Shown here in pieces: positions 10,201-17,836 of a stretch of 64,000 nucleotides of DNA (its first letter is position 1; every line of letters begins with the position of its first letter). The DNA comes from Hungatella hathewayi. GTDB taxonomy: Bacteria; Bacillota; Clostridia; Lachnospirales; Lachnospiraceae. The stretch covers positions 6,366,489-6,430,488 of the forward strand of contig CP102274.1 in NCBI GenBank assembly GCA_025149285.1, written 5' to 3'. A program made the translations under genes and the position numbers. The notes under the pieces are model-generated. The model saw only the letters and a list, made by a program, of their open reading frames with translations, had not been told where the DNA came from and searched no databases.

Positions 10201-10974
10201 GTCTGTCACATCGCGGTACCGTATCGCGGACCGGGGTTCGGAAAGCGTATCCTCAATCTCTTTCGTTACAAGATCGATATAGTCCTGATACTCATCGGAA
10301 TAGGACAGAAACGATTTTCCCTGTTTCGTCTGGACATAGATGTCCGTAAATACATCCATGCTGAAATTATCGGGCGTCACGGCCATAAAGGTATCGAGAC
10401 TCCCATTCCCAATCGTCGTCGTCCCCCGCTCCAGCGACAGGTACCGGGAGGACATACCGATGCCCACAATCGTAAAAGTATCACATTTCAGCGTGTCGGA
10501 GAGTTCCTCATCCGTACCGGAACAGACTTTCACCGTATCCCCCAGTCCAAACTGGCCTTTATAAGCCTTTCCCCGGTCCATCAGACATTCCCCTGCCCGC
10601 TCCGGCATACGGCCGTCCAGCAGCGTAAACTGGTTAATCTGCCCGCTCATCGAAAAAATCCGTACGGTCTGCTCCCGGTCCGGACTTTCACAGAGCACAT
10701 CCGTGGTATAGGCGCCTTCCGCATGCTCTGTCTCCGGGAGCTGGCGCACCGCCTCCACATCATCCTCTGTCAGACCCAGGGTGCCGACAATACGGATATC
10801 CATTAAATTTGTATCATCATAGTAAACATCAGCAGAGAGCTCCATGTCCGGCCTTGTAGAACGAATGCCGGCAAAAAACGCGACTCCGAGCGCGACAATA
10901 AAAAGAATCGATAAAAACCGGTTCATGCTGCGCCCTATTTCCACCATAAAGTCTTTGCGTTTTGCATTCTTCAT
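7267..10974 (-). CDS. ABC exporter permease, FtsX/MacB fold with a very long extracytoplasmic coiled coil
   Basis: Membrane permease of 1235 residues. The first helix is in RFLSILFIVALGVAFFAG. Residues about 258-680 form a charged, extracytoplasmic coiled coil built from 14-residue repeats (KVTLAEKEQELEDG and DGEAKIADAHRDIA types), broken near residues 420-520 by a non-coil region. Two FtsX-type membrane blocks follow, one near TTMTRMVEEQRLQIGTLKAL and one ending NINERQRELATMKVLGF. ATG 10974 gives the usual family opening MKNAKRKD; a GTG at 11004, directly after the upstream stop, is possible. It pairs with the ATPase encoded 30 bp upstream. The substrate is unknown. Confidence 0.88.
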   Translation of the reverse strand: MKNAKRKDFMVEIGRSMNRFLSILFIVALGVAFFAGIRSTRPDMELSADVYYDDTNLMDIRIVGTLGLTEDDVEAVRQLPETEHAEGAYTTDVLCESPDREQTVRIFSMSGQINQFTLLDGRMPERAGECLMDRGKAYKGQFGLGDTVKVCSGTDEELSDTLKCDTFTIVGIGMSSRYLSLERGTTTIGNGSLDTFMAVTPDNFSMDVFTDIYVQTKQGKSFLSYSDEYQDYIDLVTKEIEDTLSEPRSAIRYRDVTDEANRALNDARRELTEKTAETDRKLDDAARQIADAQKKIDEGKDDIKKGRADLEKGKTDLENAKNDLEDGKRTLAEKEQELADAKVTLAEKEQELEDGKVTLAEKEQELEDAKKEVTDKEKELEDARKKFDEELPGARMELDDGWLEYEIGLEEYEDGKAELEEQQETLKEGWKEYRKNAPEVERNLKKALNGLIAMGVPLDITPSEISRIQVEEFEIDAYAPWLEMIPGGEGAMLVEGVHTLQASYQELTYGDAAVKEGKKELAKAKRELAKGKKKLDQGEMKLKNARRKLDEGEEQLADARQKIIDGEQKVEDAKQDIVDGEAKIADAHRDIADGEEKIADAHRDIADGEAKIPKAEKDIAKGEADIEEAQKKLNDGEADLEEAKGKYEDSRREAEEKIADAGKKIDDAQKEIDDIKEPEWYVLDRNSIQTYVEFGSDAERIGAIGKVFPFIFFLVAALVSLTTMTRMVEEQRLQIGTLKALGYGKWSIASKYIGYALAATLAGSILGAAAGEKLLPYVIMTAYFILYENLPVMLTPFNLHYALLASGLALACTVLATVFSSYRELLSSPAALMRPVPPKQGKRVLLEYVTPLWRRLTFIQKATVRNLFRYKKRCLMTIFGTGGCMALLLVGFGLNDSISTLGEKQYNDIWTYDVLVQTDDEADEAEQEKLRSFVSQGDVEAWLRVEETILDVSAGDVTKEAYLFVPENLDEVNRFVHLRSRESREPYVLDDDHVLITEKMAGLLDVKVGDTIFLKEDEGTHHPVVVGGIAENYLHHYVYMTPALYEKVYGEAPEYNTMFLNLKDLNEETQNRLGTELLSFDSVMAVTFIGTMRGQINDMLDSLNVVIWVLIISAGLLAFVVLYNLNNININERQRELATMKVLGFYNPELAAYVYRENIMLTILGSMVGIVMGYFLHRYVMTTVEVDMLMFGRQIRPVSYAYSVLMTYAFSAFVNLAMYDKLKGIDMVESLKSVE
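8940..10100 (-). repeat. Degenerate 42-bp coding repeats in the permease coiled coil
   Basis: Two blocks of in-frame repeats with a 42-base (14-residue, two-heptad) period. One covers about 9140-9300 (for example CCCGGTGGGCATCTGCAATC twice) and the other about 9840-10000. They encode the coiled coil and are not a mobile or CRISPR array. Confidence 0.7.
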
Positions 10975-11004
10975 ACAAACACCATCCGATCTGAGGCATT
11001 CCAC

Positions 11005-11706
11005 TTACCACTCGATCTTCTCCACCGGAAGCGGTTTTTCGTTCAGCACAATACTTGCCGTCTTCCCGTTCTTAATCTGTATTACCCGGTCCGCCATCGG
11101 TGCCAGCGCCGAGTTGTGAGTGATCACGATCACCGTCATCTTCTTCTCCCTGCACGTATCCTGAAGCAGTTTCAAAATAGCCTTTCCGGTCTGATAATCC
11201 AGCGCTCCCGTGGGCTCATCACAGAGCAGCAGTTTGGGATTTTTCGCCAGCGCCCTGGCGATGGACACCCGCTGCTGCTCCCCGCCCGAAAGCTGCGCAG
11301 GAAAGTTGTTAAGTCTCTCCCCCAGTCCCACATCGATCAGAACCCGCTCCGCGTCGAGGGGATTTTTGCAGACCTGAAGCGCCAGCTCCACATTTTCCAG
11401 AGCTGTCAAGTTCTGTAACAGATTATAAAACTGAAATACAAAGCCGATATCATTTCTCCGGTACCCCGTCAGCTTTTTCTCCGGGTACGAAGCAATGTTG
11501 ACGCCGTCCACCAGGATTTCCCCTGAGGTAGCAGTGTCCATCCCTCCCAGAATATTTAATACCGTAGTCTTTCCCGCCCCGCTGGGCCCCACGATCACCA
11601 CGAATTCGCCCTTCTCGATGGCAAAGCTGATTCCGTCCACCGCATGAATGGTAATCTCGCCCATATGGTAACTTTTTCTTACATCCTTAAGTTCAACAAA
11701 TGCCAA
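11005..11706 (-). CDS. ABC transporter ATP-binding protein, MacB/LolD type
   Basis: ATPase of 233 residues that powers the adjacent large permease. Walker A is GPSGAGKTT, the signature LSGGEQQRVSIARALA, Walker B LLLCDEP and the H-loop VITHNS. The start appears to be TTG at 11706 (MAFVELKDVRKSY), preceded by AGGCGGTG. The stop is 30 bp before the permease ATG. Exporters of this class act on lipids, peptides or antibiotics rather than nutrients (family knowledge). Confidence 0.92.
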   Translation of the reverse strand: MAFVELKDVRKSYHMGEITIHAVDGISFAIEKGEFVVIVGPSGAGKTTVLNILGGMDTATSGEILVDGVNIASYPEKKLTGYRRNDIGFVFQFYNLLQNLTALENVELALQVCKNPLDAERVLIDVGLGERLNNFPAQLSGGEQQRVSIARALAKNPKLLLCDEPTGALDYQTGKAILKLLQDTCREKKMTVIVITHNSALAPMADRVIQIKNGKTASIVLNEKPLPVEKIEW

Positions 11707-11799
11707 AAAGCACCGCCTTTCTCACTTACATTTTATCGGTCACATTCGCCGCCGCGTTCTTATTCTGAGATGCGATTTCACTCATATCTTTCTTCTTTT

Positions 11800-11828
11800 A
11801 TTATATTTTAATATGACATCAGATTCAA
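11800..11828 (-). promoter_or_regulatory. Sigma-A promoter of the ABC exporter operon
   Basis: On the minus strand TTGAAT (11823-11828) is separated by 17 bases from a perfect TATAAT (11800-11805). It sits in the 176-bp gap between ftsX and the exporter ATPase gene and gives a leader of about 85 bases. Confidence 0.75.
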
Positions 11829-11882
11829 GTGTATCCATCTTAATTCACCAGGCCTTAACCCTTTTTTCACCGGATTGGGATA

Positions 11883-12788
11883 TTACTTCTTCAATTTTCC
11901 CATGACAGACCAGCCACCCGCAACTCCCGTCACCAGCCCCAGAATCACAGATGCAGCCGTCAGTTTCGGAAATACCTCCGCCGGCGGCAGCAGACTCACG
12001 GTGCCGCCGGACAGACTGAGCCCTGCGGCCACCAGCTCCAGCCCCCAGCGGTACCCCGCCAGCAGGAGCAGAATGGGAATGCACATTCCTGCAAGCCCCA
12101 TAACGAGTCCCTCCACCAGAAAGGGAACACTGATAAATTCCTCCCTGGCTCCCATCAGCCGCATAACCCGGGTCTTCCCCTTCTGAGATTCAATACCGAC
12201 AGAAAGAGTGTTGTGAATCAGCAGAATGGAAATCAGAAGCAGAATCGCCGCACTCCCCGCAGTCAGTCTCGATATCACCGTCTTGATACGAAGCAGCGCA
12301 CGCACCGTATCCGCCGAATGTGTCACCTTGCGGACCCCTTCCAGCCCCTTCACATACTCCACGAAGCCCTCCTGCTGCTCGATTCCTTTGATATAGACCT
12401 GATAGTGATTGGACACCGCCAGCGGGTTATCCCCGTCAAAGACTCCATCTAACAGTTCCCCGTCTTCAAAATAATCATTCCGAAATCCTTCCCAGGCGTC
12501 ATCTGCAGAGGTATAAACCGTTCGCTCAACCTCCGGTCTCTCACGGATTAAATTTCCGATCTCCTCCACCCGTTCGGGGGCTGCCGTTTCCTCAAAGAAT
12601 ACCGCCACATAGACATCTTCCTCCGTCTTCGTAAGCACACCGTCCAGGTTTAAAACAGCAATATAAAAAATGCCAAACAGGAAAATACACGCCGCCATGG
12701 TAAGGACGGAGGCCGCCGTGTACACCTTGTTATGCCACAGATTTTTAAATCCAAGCCGGCATAAATACAGCCATGTCCTAACAGCCAT
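11883..12788 (-). CDS. ftsX: Cell-division ABC transporter membrane protein FtsX
   Basis: Membrane partner of FtsE, 301 residues. The cytoplasmic N-terminus and first helix (NKVYTAASVLTMAACIFLFG) precede an extracytoplasmic domain of about 130 residues (VYVAVFFEETAAPERVEEI onward) that in this family binds and activates peptidoglycan hydrolases. Three further helices follow (AAILLLISILLI, a Gly/Leu-rich block, and the C-terminal segment). The start overlaps the ftsE stop by 11 bp. No hydrolase gene adjoins, but a PcsB-like NlpC/P60 gene lies at 59102-60343 in the same window. Confidence 0.93.
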   Translation of the reverse strand: MAVRTWLYLCRLGFKNLWHNKVYTAASVLTMAACIFLFGIFYIAVLNLDGVLTKTEEDVYVAVFFEETAAPERVEEIGNLIRERPEVERTVYTSADDAWEGFRNDYFEDGELLDGVFDGDNPLAVSNHYQVYIKGIEQQEGFVEYVKGLEGVRKVTHSADTVRALLRIKTVISRLTAGSAAILLLISILLIHNTLSVGIESQKGKTRVMRLMGAREEFISVPFLVEGLVMGLAGMCIPILLLLAGYRWGLELVAAGLSLSGGTVSLLPPAEVFPKLTAASVILGLVTGVAGGWSVMGKLKK

Positions 12789-13464
12789 ACATCAGACCTC
12801 CCCTGCTGCTGTCCTTAATCACCTTTCCATACCTCAGCGCAATCTGACACCTGTGCATGTACTTCACCAGCTCCTGATTATGGGATACCACAAGCACAGT
12901 CGTGCCCTGACGGTTAATCTTCTCCAGCAGGCGCATAATCTCTTCGGCATTCTTCTGATCCAGATTCCCCGTAGGTTCATCAGCCAGCAAAAGTACCGGC
13001 TGGTTTACCACCGCACGGGCCAATGCCGTCCGCTGTTTTTCTCCGCCGGAGAGCTGCCCCGGATAACAGCCTGCTTTTTTCTCCAGCCCCACCTGTCCCA
13101 GAACCTCCATCACCCGGCTGCGCATCCGTTTATGGTCTGCCTCGACGACACGCTGGGCAAACGCCACATTTTCATAGACAGTAAAATCGGGAAACAGGCA
13201 GAAATCCTGAAATACCATACCAATATACCGGCGGTAACGGCAGACCTGCCGTTCCTTCAGCTGCCTCAAATCAATGCCGTTCACCACAATATTTCCCTGA
13301 TCCGCCTCCGTCTCCCGCAGAATCAGTTCCAGAAGCGTCGTCTTTCCGGCCCCGCTGTTCCCCACAAGGAAGACGAATTCCCCTTTTTCTATCTGCAGGC
13401 TCACGTCATCAAGCGCCTTTTGCCCCGTTCCGTATGTCTTTGTCACTCTGTCAAATGAAATCAT
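12778..13464 (-). CDS. ftsE: Cell-division ABC transporter ATP-binding protein FtsE
   Basis: Cytoplasmic ATPase of 228 residues that drives FtsX conformational change at the division site. Walker A is GNSGAGKTT, the signature QLSGGEKQRTALARA, Walker B LLLADEP and the H-loop VVSHNQ. ATG 13464 (MISFDRVTKTYGTGQKALDD) matches the normal FtsE start; an ATG at 13494 adds ten residues. It begins 67 bp after flhB with no clear promoter between, so read-through from the flagellar export genes is likely. Confidence 0.93.
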   Translation of the reverse strand: MISFDRVTKTYGTGQKALDDVSLQIEKGEFVFLVGNSGAGKTTLLELILRETEADQGNIVVNGIDLRQLKERQVCRYRRYIGMVFQDFCLFPDFTVYENVAFAQRVVEADHKRMRSRVMEVLGQVGLEKKAGCYPGQLSGGEKQRTALARAVVNQPVLLLADEPTGNLDQKNAEEIMRLLEKINRQGTTVLVVSHNQELVKYMHRCQIALRYGKVIKDSSRGGLMYGC

Positions 13465-13531
13465 AGTGTTATCCACAGTACTCCCCTTTTCCATCGCAGT
13501 TATCCACGAAATAAACAGTCTTTCTTCGGGA

Positions 13532-14599
13532 TCAGATGTCTTTCTTCTTCAGCTTATAAACAAAAGCAAGCACCTTTGCCACCGTCTGATAGAATTCCTC
13601 CGGAATCTCCATATCCACCTCAACGCTGGCATACAGCCCTCTTGCCAGAGGTTTGTCCTCCATAATATAGACCCCGTTGGCCTCTCCCACCTCTACGATC
13701 TTAAGCGCCAGATGATCGGCGCCTTTCGCAAGAACCACCGGAGCCCGGTTGGTATTGGAATCATATCCAAGGGCTACCGCAAAATGGGTGGGATTTCTGA
13801 TGATCACATCTGCCTTCGGGACATTCTGCATCATACGCATGGACGCCATCTGGCGCTGTTTCTCCCTGATCCGTCCTTTGATCTGCGGATCGCCCTCTGT
13901 CTGCTTATACTCGTCCTTGATTTCCTGTTTACTCATGCGCAGATTCTTCTCATACTCCCACCACTGGTAGAGATAGTCAAACGCAGCCAGAAAAATAAAG
14001 GCGGCCCCCACCGTGTTCACCAGCGACACCGCAGTGTCCCCGACATACACGAAAGCCGCCTGTACCGTTCCATCCATCAGACGTGCAAACTCGTGGATTC
14101 TCCCCTTTATGTAGCTGTAGATCACCCAGGCCAGGATGGTAATCTTAATCATCGCTTTTAAGAGTTCCACCACTGAGCGGATAGAAAACATCCGCTTAAA
14201 GCCCTTTAAAAGGCTGATCCGGTCCATTTTAAATTTCATGACATCCGCAGAGAACGACAGTCGTGTCTGAAAGAATGTCGTGACAACCGCCACCGCCACC
14301 CCGATAAAAAGCAGCGGCAGAGCCGCCTGCCCAAACAGGAACATGGCTTTTAACAGCTTGTCCGGCAAATCCTCCGCTGTCAATGGCTCCGTCGAAGCGG
14401 CATAAGAAAAGAACAGTTCCATGGACGCCTTCAGCGTTCGGTATATCATGGGTGCCAGAGCGTTTAAGGAATTAAACAGCACCAGAAGAGAGCAGACGGC
14501 AATTACGTCGCTGCTCTGAAACACATTTCCTTTTTTCCGTTCGTCCTGCCGTCGTTTCGGTGTGGCTTTCTCGGTCTTTTCATCTGCCGCCACGCTCAT
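13532..14599 (-). CDS. flhB: Flagellar export switch protein FlhB
   Basis: Membrane component of the flagellar type III export gate, 355 residues. After the basic N-terminus (EKTEKATPKRRQDERKKGN) come four hydrophobic helices and a cytoplasmic domain with the NPTH self-cleavage site (residues 269-272), which switches export from rod/hook to filament substrates. ATG 14599 follows AAGGGAG; the GTG one codon earlier is too close. It ends the fliO-P-Q-R-flhB gate block. A separate FlhB C-terminal homologue is encoded at 36139-36522. Confidence 0.96.
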   Translation of the reverse strand: MSVAADEKTEKATPKRRQDERKKGNVFQSSDVIAVCSLLVLFNSLNALAPMIYRTLKASMELFFSYAASTEPLTAEDLPDKLLKAMFLFGQAALPLLFIGVAVAVVTTFFQTRLSFSADVMKFKMDRISLLKGFKRMFSIRSVVELLKAMIKITILAWVIYSYIKGRIHEFARLMDGTVQAAFVYVGDTAVSLVNTVGAAFIFLAAFDYLYQWWEYEKNLRMSKQEIKDEYKQTEGDPQIKGRIREKQRQMASMRMMQNVPKADVIIRNPTHFAVALGYDSNTNRAPVVLAKGADHLALKIVEVGEANGVYIMEDKPLARGLYASVEVDMEIPEEFYQTVAKVLAFVYKLKKKDI

Positions 14600-14635
14600 C
14601 ACTCCCTTCTGTCTGCAGACTAAACCCTTAAGCGT

Positions 14636-15418
14636 CTATGATGCAAACATCATCATGACCTTTTGTACCTCGCTCATCATCATTCCGAAATAGGAGTCGA
14701 TAAACGCCCCGATGGGACGCGCAAACAGCATCATCAATAAAATACCCAGCAGAATCTTCGACTGGATATTAATCACAAATACATGAATCTGGGGAATCAG
14801 CTTCATAAGCACACCCATGGATACCTCCAGCACAAACTCTGCCGCCACAAACGGCAGAGCCAGCTTGATCACCATTAAAAAGACACTGCCGAATATGCTC
14901 ACAAGATACCAGGCAATATCCTGAGTCACCAGCCTGGCGGCTCCCACGGGTATCACCTCGTACGTATAGGCAAACAGCTTCACCGTCAGAAGATGGCAGC
15001 CGGTCGCAAAGAAATACAGGAAAAAGAAGACATGAATAAACTGTCCCAGAATCGCGGTCTGTACGCCTCCCGCCGGATCCATGATCTTGCCCATGGACAG
15101 CCCGAACACCGTGTCCATCAAATCTCCCGCTGCATAGATCATATAGAAAAACAGCTGAAACACGCTTCCGATCACCAGCCCCATGATCACCTCACGCATC
15201 AGTGCCTCCGCCATCTGAAAGGTACTGTAGGCCTGTATGGCGGCGCTGCCCTGGACCGCTGTCGGCGCGATCACCAGGCTGAGCGTCAGCACCAGCCCCG
15301 TCTTCACCATGGCGGGAATTCCCCTCCTGGCAAACACCGGATGAACAAAGATCAGTCCTCCCATCCGCGCAAACACCAGCAAAAACACATCAAAATACTC
15401 TAAAACGCCGCTATCCAT
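14636..15418 (-). CDS. fliR: Flagellar export gate protein FliR
   Basis: Multi-helix membrane protein of 260 residues, part of the FliP-FliQ-FliR export gate. Typical features are the N-terminal VFLLVFARMGGLIFVHPVF and the conserved MLMFARPIGAFI near the C-terminus. ATG 15418 has GGGGA at suitable spacing. It follows fliQ by 15 bp and precedes flhB by 36 bp, the canonical order. Confidence 0.96.
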   Translation of the reverse strand: MDSGVLEYFDVFLLVFARMGGLIFVHPVFARRGIPAMVKTGLVLTLSLVIAPTAVQGSAAIQAYSTFQMAEALMREVIMGLVIGSVFQLFFYMIYAAGDLMDTVFGLSMGKIMDPAGGVQTAILGQFIHVFFFLYFFATGCHLLTVKLFAYTYEVIPVGAARLVTQDIAWYLVSIFGSVFLMVIKLALPFVAAEFVLEVSMGVLMKLIPQIHVFVINIQSKILLGILLMMLFARPIGAFIDSYFGMMMSEVQKVMMMFAS

Positions 15419-15433
15419 CACATATTCCCCGTG

Positions 15434-15697
15434 TTAAAGCGATGCCATAATCGCAAACAGCTCCACCACAAACTCATCCATCACCTTAAACATCCAGGAT
15501 CCCAGCGCCAGAAGCACCAGCGCAATCACCAGCAGCTTCGGGACGAACGTAAGAGTCTGTTCATGAATCTGCGTCGCCGCCTGAAAGATCGCTACGATCA
15601 GCCCCACGACAATACTGATGATCAACAGCGGTCCCGCTATTTCAAATGCAACCATCATGGCTTCCTTCATCACTTCCATTACCTGGTCTGCAGTCAT
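15434..15697 (-). CDS. fliQ: Flagellar export gate protein FliQ
   Basis: Small gate protein of 87 residues with two hydrophobic helices (IAGPLLIISIVVGLIVAIFQ and VIALVLLALGSWMF), joined by the conserved QIHEQTLTFVPKL segment. Several copies wrap the FliP ring in the export gate (family knowledge). It is 16 bp after fliP and 15 bp before fliR. Confidence 0.96.
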   Translation of the reverse strand: MTADQVMEVMKEAMMVAFEIAGPLLIISIVVGLIVAIFQAATQIHEQTLTFVPKLLVIALVLLALGSWMFKVMDEFVVELFAIMASL

Positions 15698-15713
15698 ACT
15701 ATGTACCCCCTCG

Positions 15714-16493
15714 TCATCGGAATCCGGTAACCAGCGTCTTAATCACAAGACTCCAGCCATCTACCAGAACAAACATCATAATCTTAAATGGCAGCGCGAT
15801 CATCGTAGGAGGCAGCATCACCATTCCCATGGACATCAGCGTGCTGGACACCACCAGATCGATAATCAGAAACGGGATATAGATCAGAAATCCCATCGTA
15901 AACGCCTTATTAAGCTCACTCAAAATAAAAGACGGAACCAGTACTGTCAGGCCCAGCTTCATATAGCCTTCCGGTCCCCCCGATACATCAGGAACCTCCG
16001 TCTTTGAGATGGAAAGAAATAAATCCAGACTCTTCTTCTCTGTCTGTTTTAACATAAACTCTTTCATGGGCTCCTGCGCCCTGGTAAACGCCTCTTCCCT
16101 TGTGATTGCTCCCGCTTTATAGGGTTCGTACGCCTGTGTATTCACTTTGGCAAACACCGGACTCATGATAAACAGTGTCAGAAACAGCGCCAGTCCGATC
16201 ATCACCTGGTTGGGCGGAGACTGCTGCGTCCCCAGCGCATTGCGCAAAAATGACAGAACAATGACAATCCGTGTAAAACTTGTCATCATAATCAGCAGCG
16301 ATGGCACTACGGCAAGAAACAGAAACAGGAACATGATATCCAGCATGTCCATGGGCTTTCCGCTTCCGGAGCTTCCCTCCAGCGTCAGAGAAATATCCGA
16401 TGCAAACGCGATCTGTCCGCACGCAGCGGACACCCTGATAAACGCCGCCAGGCCAAGTACGCCCCCGGCAATTTTCCTTATCCCCTTCATCAT
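15714..16493 (-). CDS. fliP: Flagellar export gate protein FliP
   Basis: Core of the export gate, 259 residues. It begins with a signal-like hydrophobic stretch, then SLLIMMTSFTRIVIVLSFLRNALGTQQSPPNQV, here split in description: the conserved parts are SFTRIV and QSPPNQV. The C-terminal helices include GLTVLVPSFILSELNKAF. The start overlaps the fliO stop by 4 bp (ATGA), with GGGAGAGATCT upstream, indicating translational coupling. Confidence 0.96.
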   Translation of the reverse strand: MMKGIRKIAGGVLGLAAFIRVSAACGQIAFASDISLTLEGSSGSGKPMDMLDIMFLFLFLAVVPSLLIMMTSFTRIVIVLSFLRNALGTQQSPPNQVMIGLALFLTLFIMSPVFAKVNTQAYEPYKAGAITREEAFTRAQEPMKEFMLKQTEKKSLDLFLSISKTEVPDVSGGPEGYMKLGLTVLVPSFILSELNKAFTMGFLIYIPFLIIDLVVSSTLMSMGMVMLPPTMIALPFKIMMFVLVDGWSLVIKTLVTGFR

Positions 16494-16864
16494 AGATCTC
16501 TCCCGTTTTTCTTCTGTCGTTCGTCCTGCTGCCGCCCATCTTTTTTGACCAGTGTTTTGAGCTGTTCCGTAAATACAGACGCAAAGTCCGGCGAAACCTC
16601 CGCCGGACTCTTTCTCTCATAAGTTTCCAGTTCCTCCAGTCTGGTGATACCGGCCGGAGATACTCCCACAAGCAGAATCCGTCCCTGAACATCAACAATC
16701 ATCAGATAGCTGTCCCGCCCCACGGCCAGACGGTCCAGAATCTTCATATCGCCGGACTGCTGTCTTCCATTCATTCCTCTTCCCAGCATCCTTGTCGTCA
16801 CATATGCCAGAATAAGAACCAGTATCAGTACAATCAGATAAAATAACACTTTAAGAACCGCCAT
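16490..16864 (-). CDS. fliO: Flagellar biosynthesis protein FliO/FliZ
   Basis: Bitopic membrane protein of 124 residues that assists FliP ring assembly. One N-terminal helix (VLFYLIVLILVLILAYVTTRML) is followed by a cytoplasmic domain with the family's MKILDRLAVGRDSYLMIVDV and GRILLVGVSPAGI. Sequence is weakly conserved in this family, so the call also uses position directly before fliP and after fliY. It starts 1 bp after the fliY stop region. Confidence 0.88.
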   Translation of the reverse strand: MAVLKVLFYLIVLILVLILAYVTTRMLGRGMNGRQQSGDMKILDRLAVGRDSYLMIVDVQGRILLVGVSPAGITRLEELETYERKSPAEVSPDFASVFTEQLKTLVKKDGRQQDERQKKNGRDL

Positions 16865-16865
16865 A

Positions 16866-17822
16866 TTAATCCCTCTTGCCGATTATCTCAATAATCCTTG
16901 CGGCAAACTTGTCATCTGTCACTAAAACATCGCTTTTTCCGATCAGTTTTCCATTGACCACCACATCAGCAGGCGATCCCGCCTGTTTATCCAGTGTTAG
17001 AATCTGTCCCTTCTGCAGCGCCAGAATATCCTTCACACTGCATACCGTGCCGCCAATCCTGACCGACACATCAAGTGTAATATCCCGGAGTTTTTTCCTC
17101 TCCTCACCGATATGATCCACCTGATTATCCAAAGGGACATACTTAAATTCCGGAAATGACACCTCCCGGAACGCAACCGTCTTTTCTTTTTTCCTGAAAG
17201 GCAGCTCCTCCGTATGCACCGCTTCCTCTGCCGCCGGCTCCTGTCCCATGACCGGAATCCCGAAAATCTCCTGAAGCTCTTCCGTGGCGATGCCCAATAC
17301 CTCCGCTGACAAAACGCCCTCAATCTCCAGGTGGAAGCGGATCAGCAGCAGATGAGGCACTTTATCCCACAGGCTAATCGTATCCAGAATCCGTTCCGCA
17401 CTGTCAAACGCCGTAACGCGTGTCAGTACTTCCCCCATCTCACGCCCCAGAAAATCACCCAGATTCTCCATGGCCGCACCCATGCACTGGGACGCGACTT
17501 CTTTTAAGGTGCTTAAAGCGATCTCATCAAGGGGACTCTCCGTATTCACCGGCAGACCCATAATAAAATTCGAAATCTTTAACATATCCGCCCGGTCAAA
17601 TACGTACAGCTGCGGAACCCGCAGCCCTTCAGCCGTCCGCTCCGCCTCGATCACCACATTAAAATGGGGCAGATATTCCGTCAGGGTCTCCCTATCTGTC
17701 TCGCCAAGCTCTGTCACCGCCGCCCTGGCATTTCTGCCAAGAAGAGAAGCCAGCGTATTGCAGACAGGCACCGCCTCCATATCCAGAAGCTCTGTCAACG
17801 CTTCCTGATCCAAATATCCCAT
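16866..17822 (-). CDS. fliY: Flagellar motor switch protein FliY (copy 1, CheC-like plus FliN domain)
   Basis: C-ring protein of 318 residues. A CheC-like region covers about residues 1-190 and a FliN/SpoA domain ends the protein (ITLDVSVRIGGTVCSVKDIL, ILTLDKQAG, VVNGKLIGKSDVLV). The CheC-type phosphatase signature [DS]xxxExxN is degraded: STLKEVAS lacks the Asn. It shares its architecture with the gene at 44096-45160, so the window carries two FliY-type proteins. It lies between fliM and fliO. ATG 17822 follows GGAGGAAGAGT. Confidence 0.88.
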   Translation of the reverse strand: MGYLDQEALTELLDMEAVPVCNTLASLLGRNARAAVTELGETDRETLTEYLPHFNVVIEAERTAEGLRVPQLYVFDRADMLKISNFIMGLPVNTESPLDEIALSTLKEVASQCMGAAMENLGDFLGREMGEVLTRVTAFDSAERILDTISLWDKVPHLLLIRFHLEIEGVLSAEVLGIATEELQEIFGIPVMGQEPAAEEAVHTEELPFRKKEKTVAFREVSFPEFKYVPLDNQVDHIGEERKKLRDITLDVSVRIGGTVCSVKDILALQKGQILTLDKQAGSPADVVVNGKLIGKSDVLVTDDKFAARIIEIIGKRD

Positions 17823-17836
17823 ACTCTTCCTCCCGG

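Noticed and set aside
9038..10282. Long plus-strand open frames rich in Ser/Ala opposite the large permease gene
   Set aside because: They are the antisense of the Glu/Lys/Asp-rich coiled-coil repeats, lack ribosome sites and show no family features.
17780..17822. FliY copy 1 N-terminus LDQEALTELL as an EIDALL-type CheY-docking peptide
   Set aside because: The match is weak, and the segment runs straight into a CheC-like helix without the usual linker; it is better read as the first helix of that domain.
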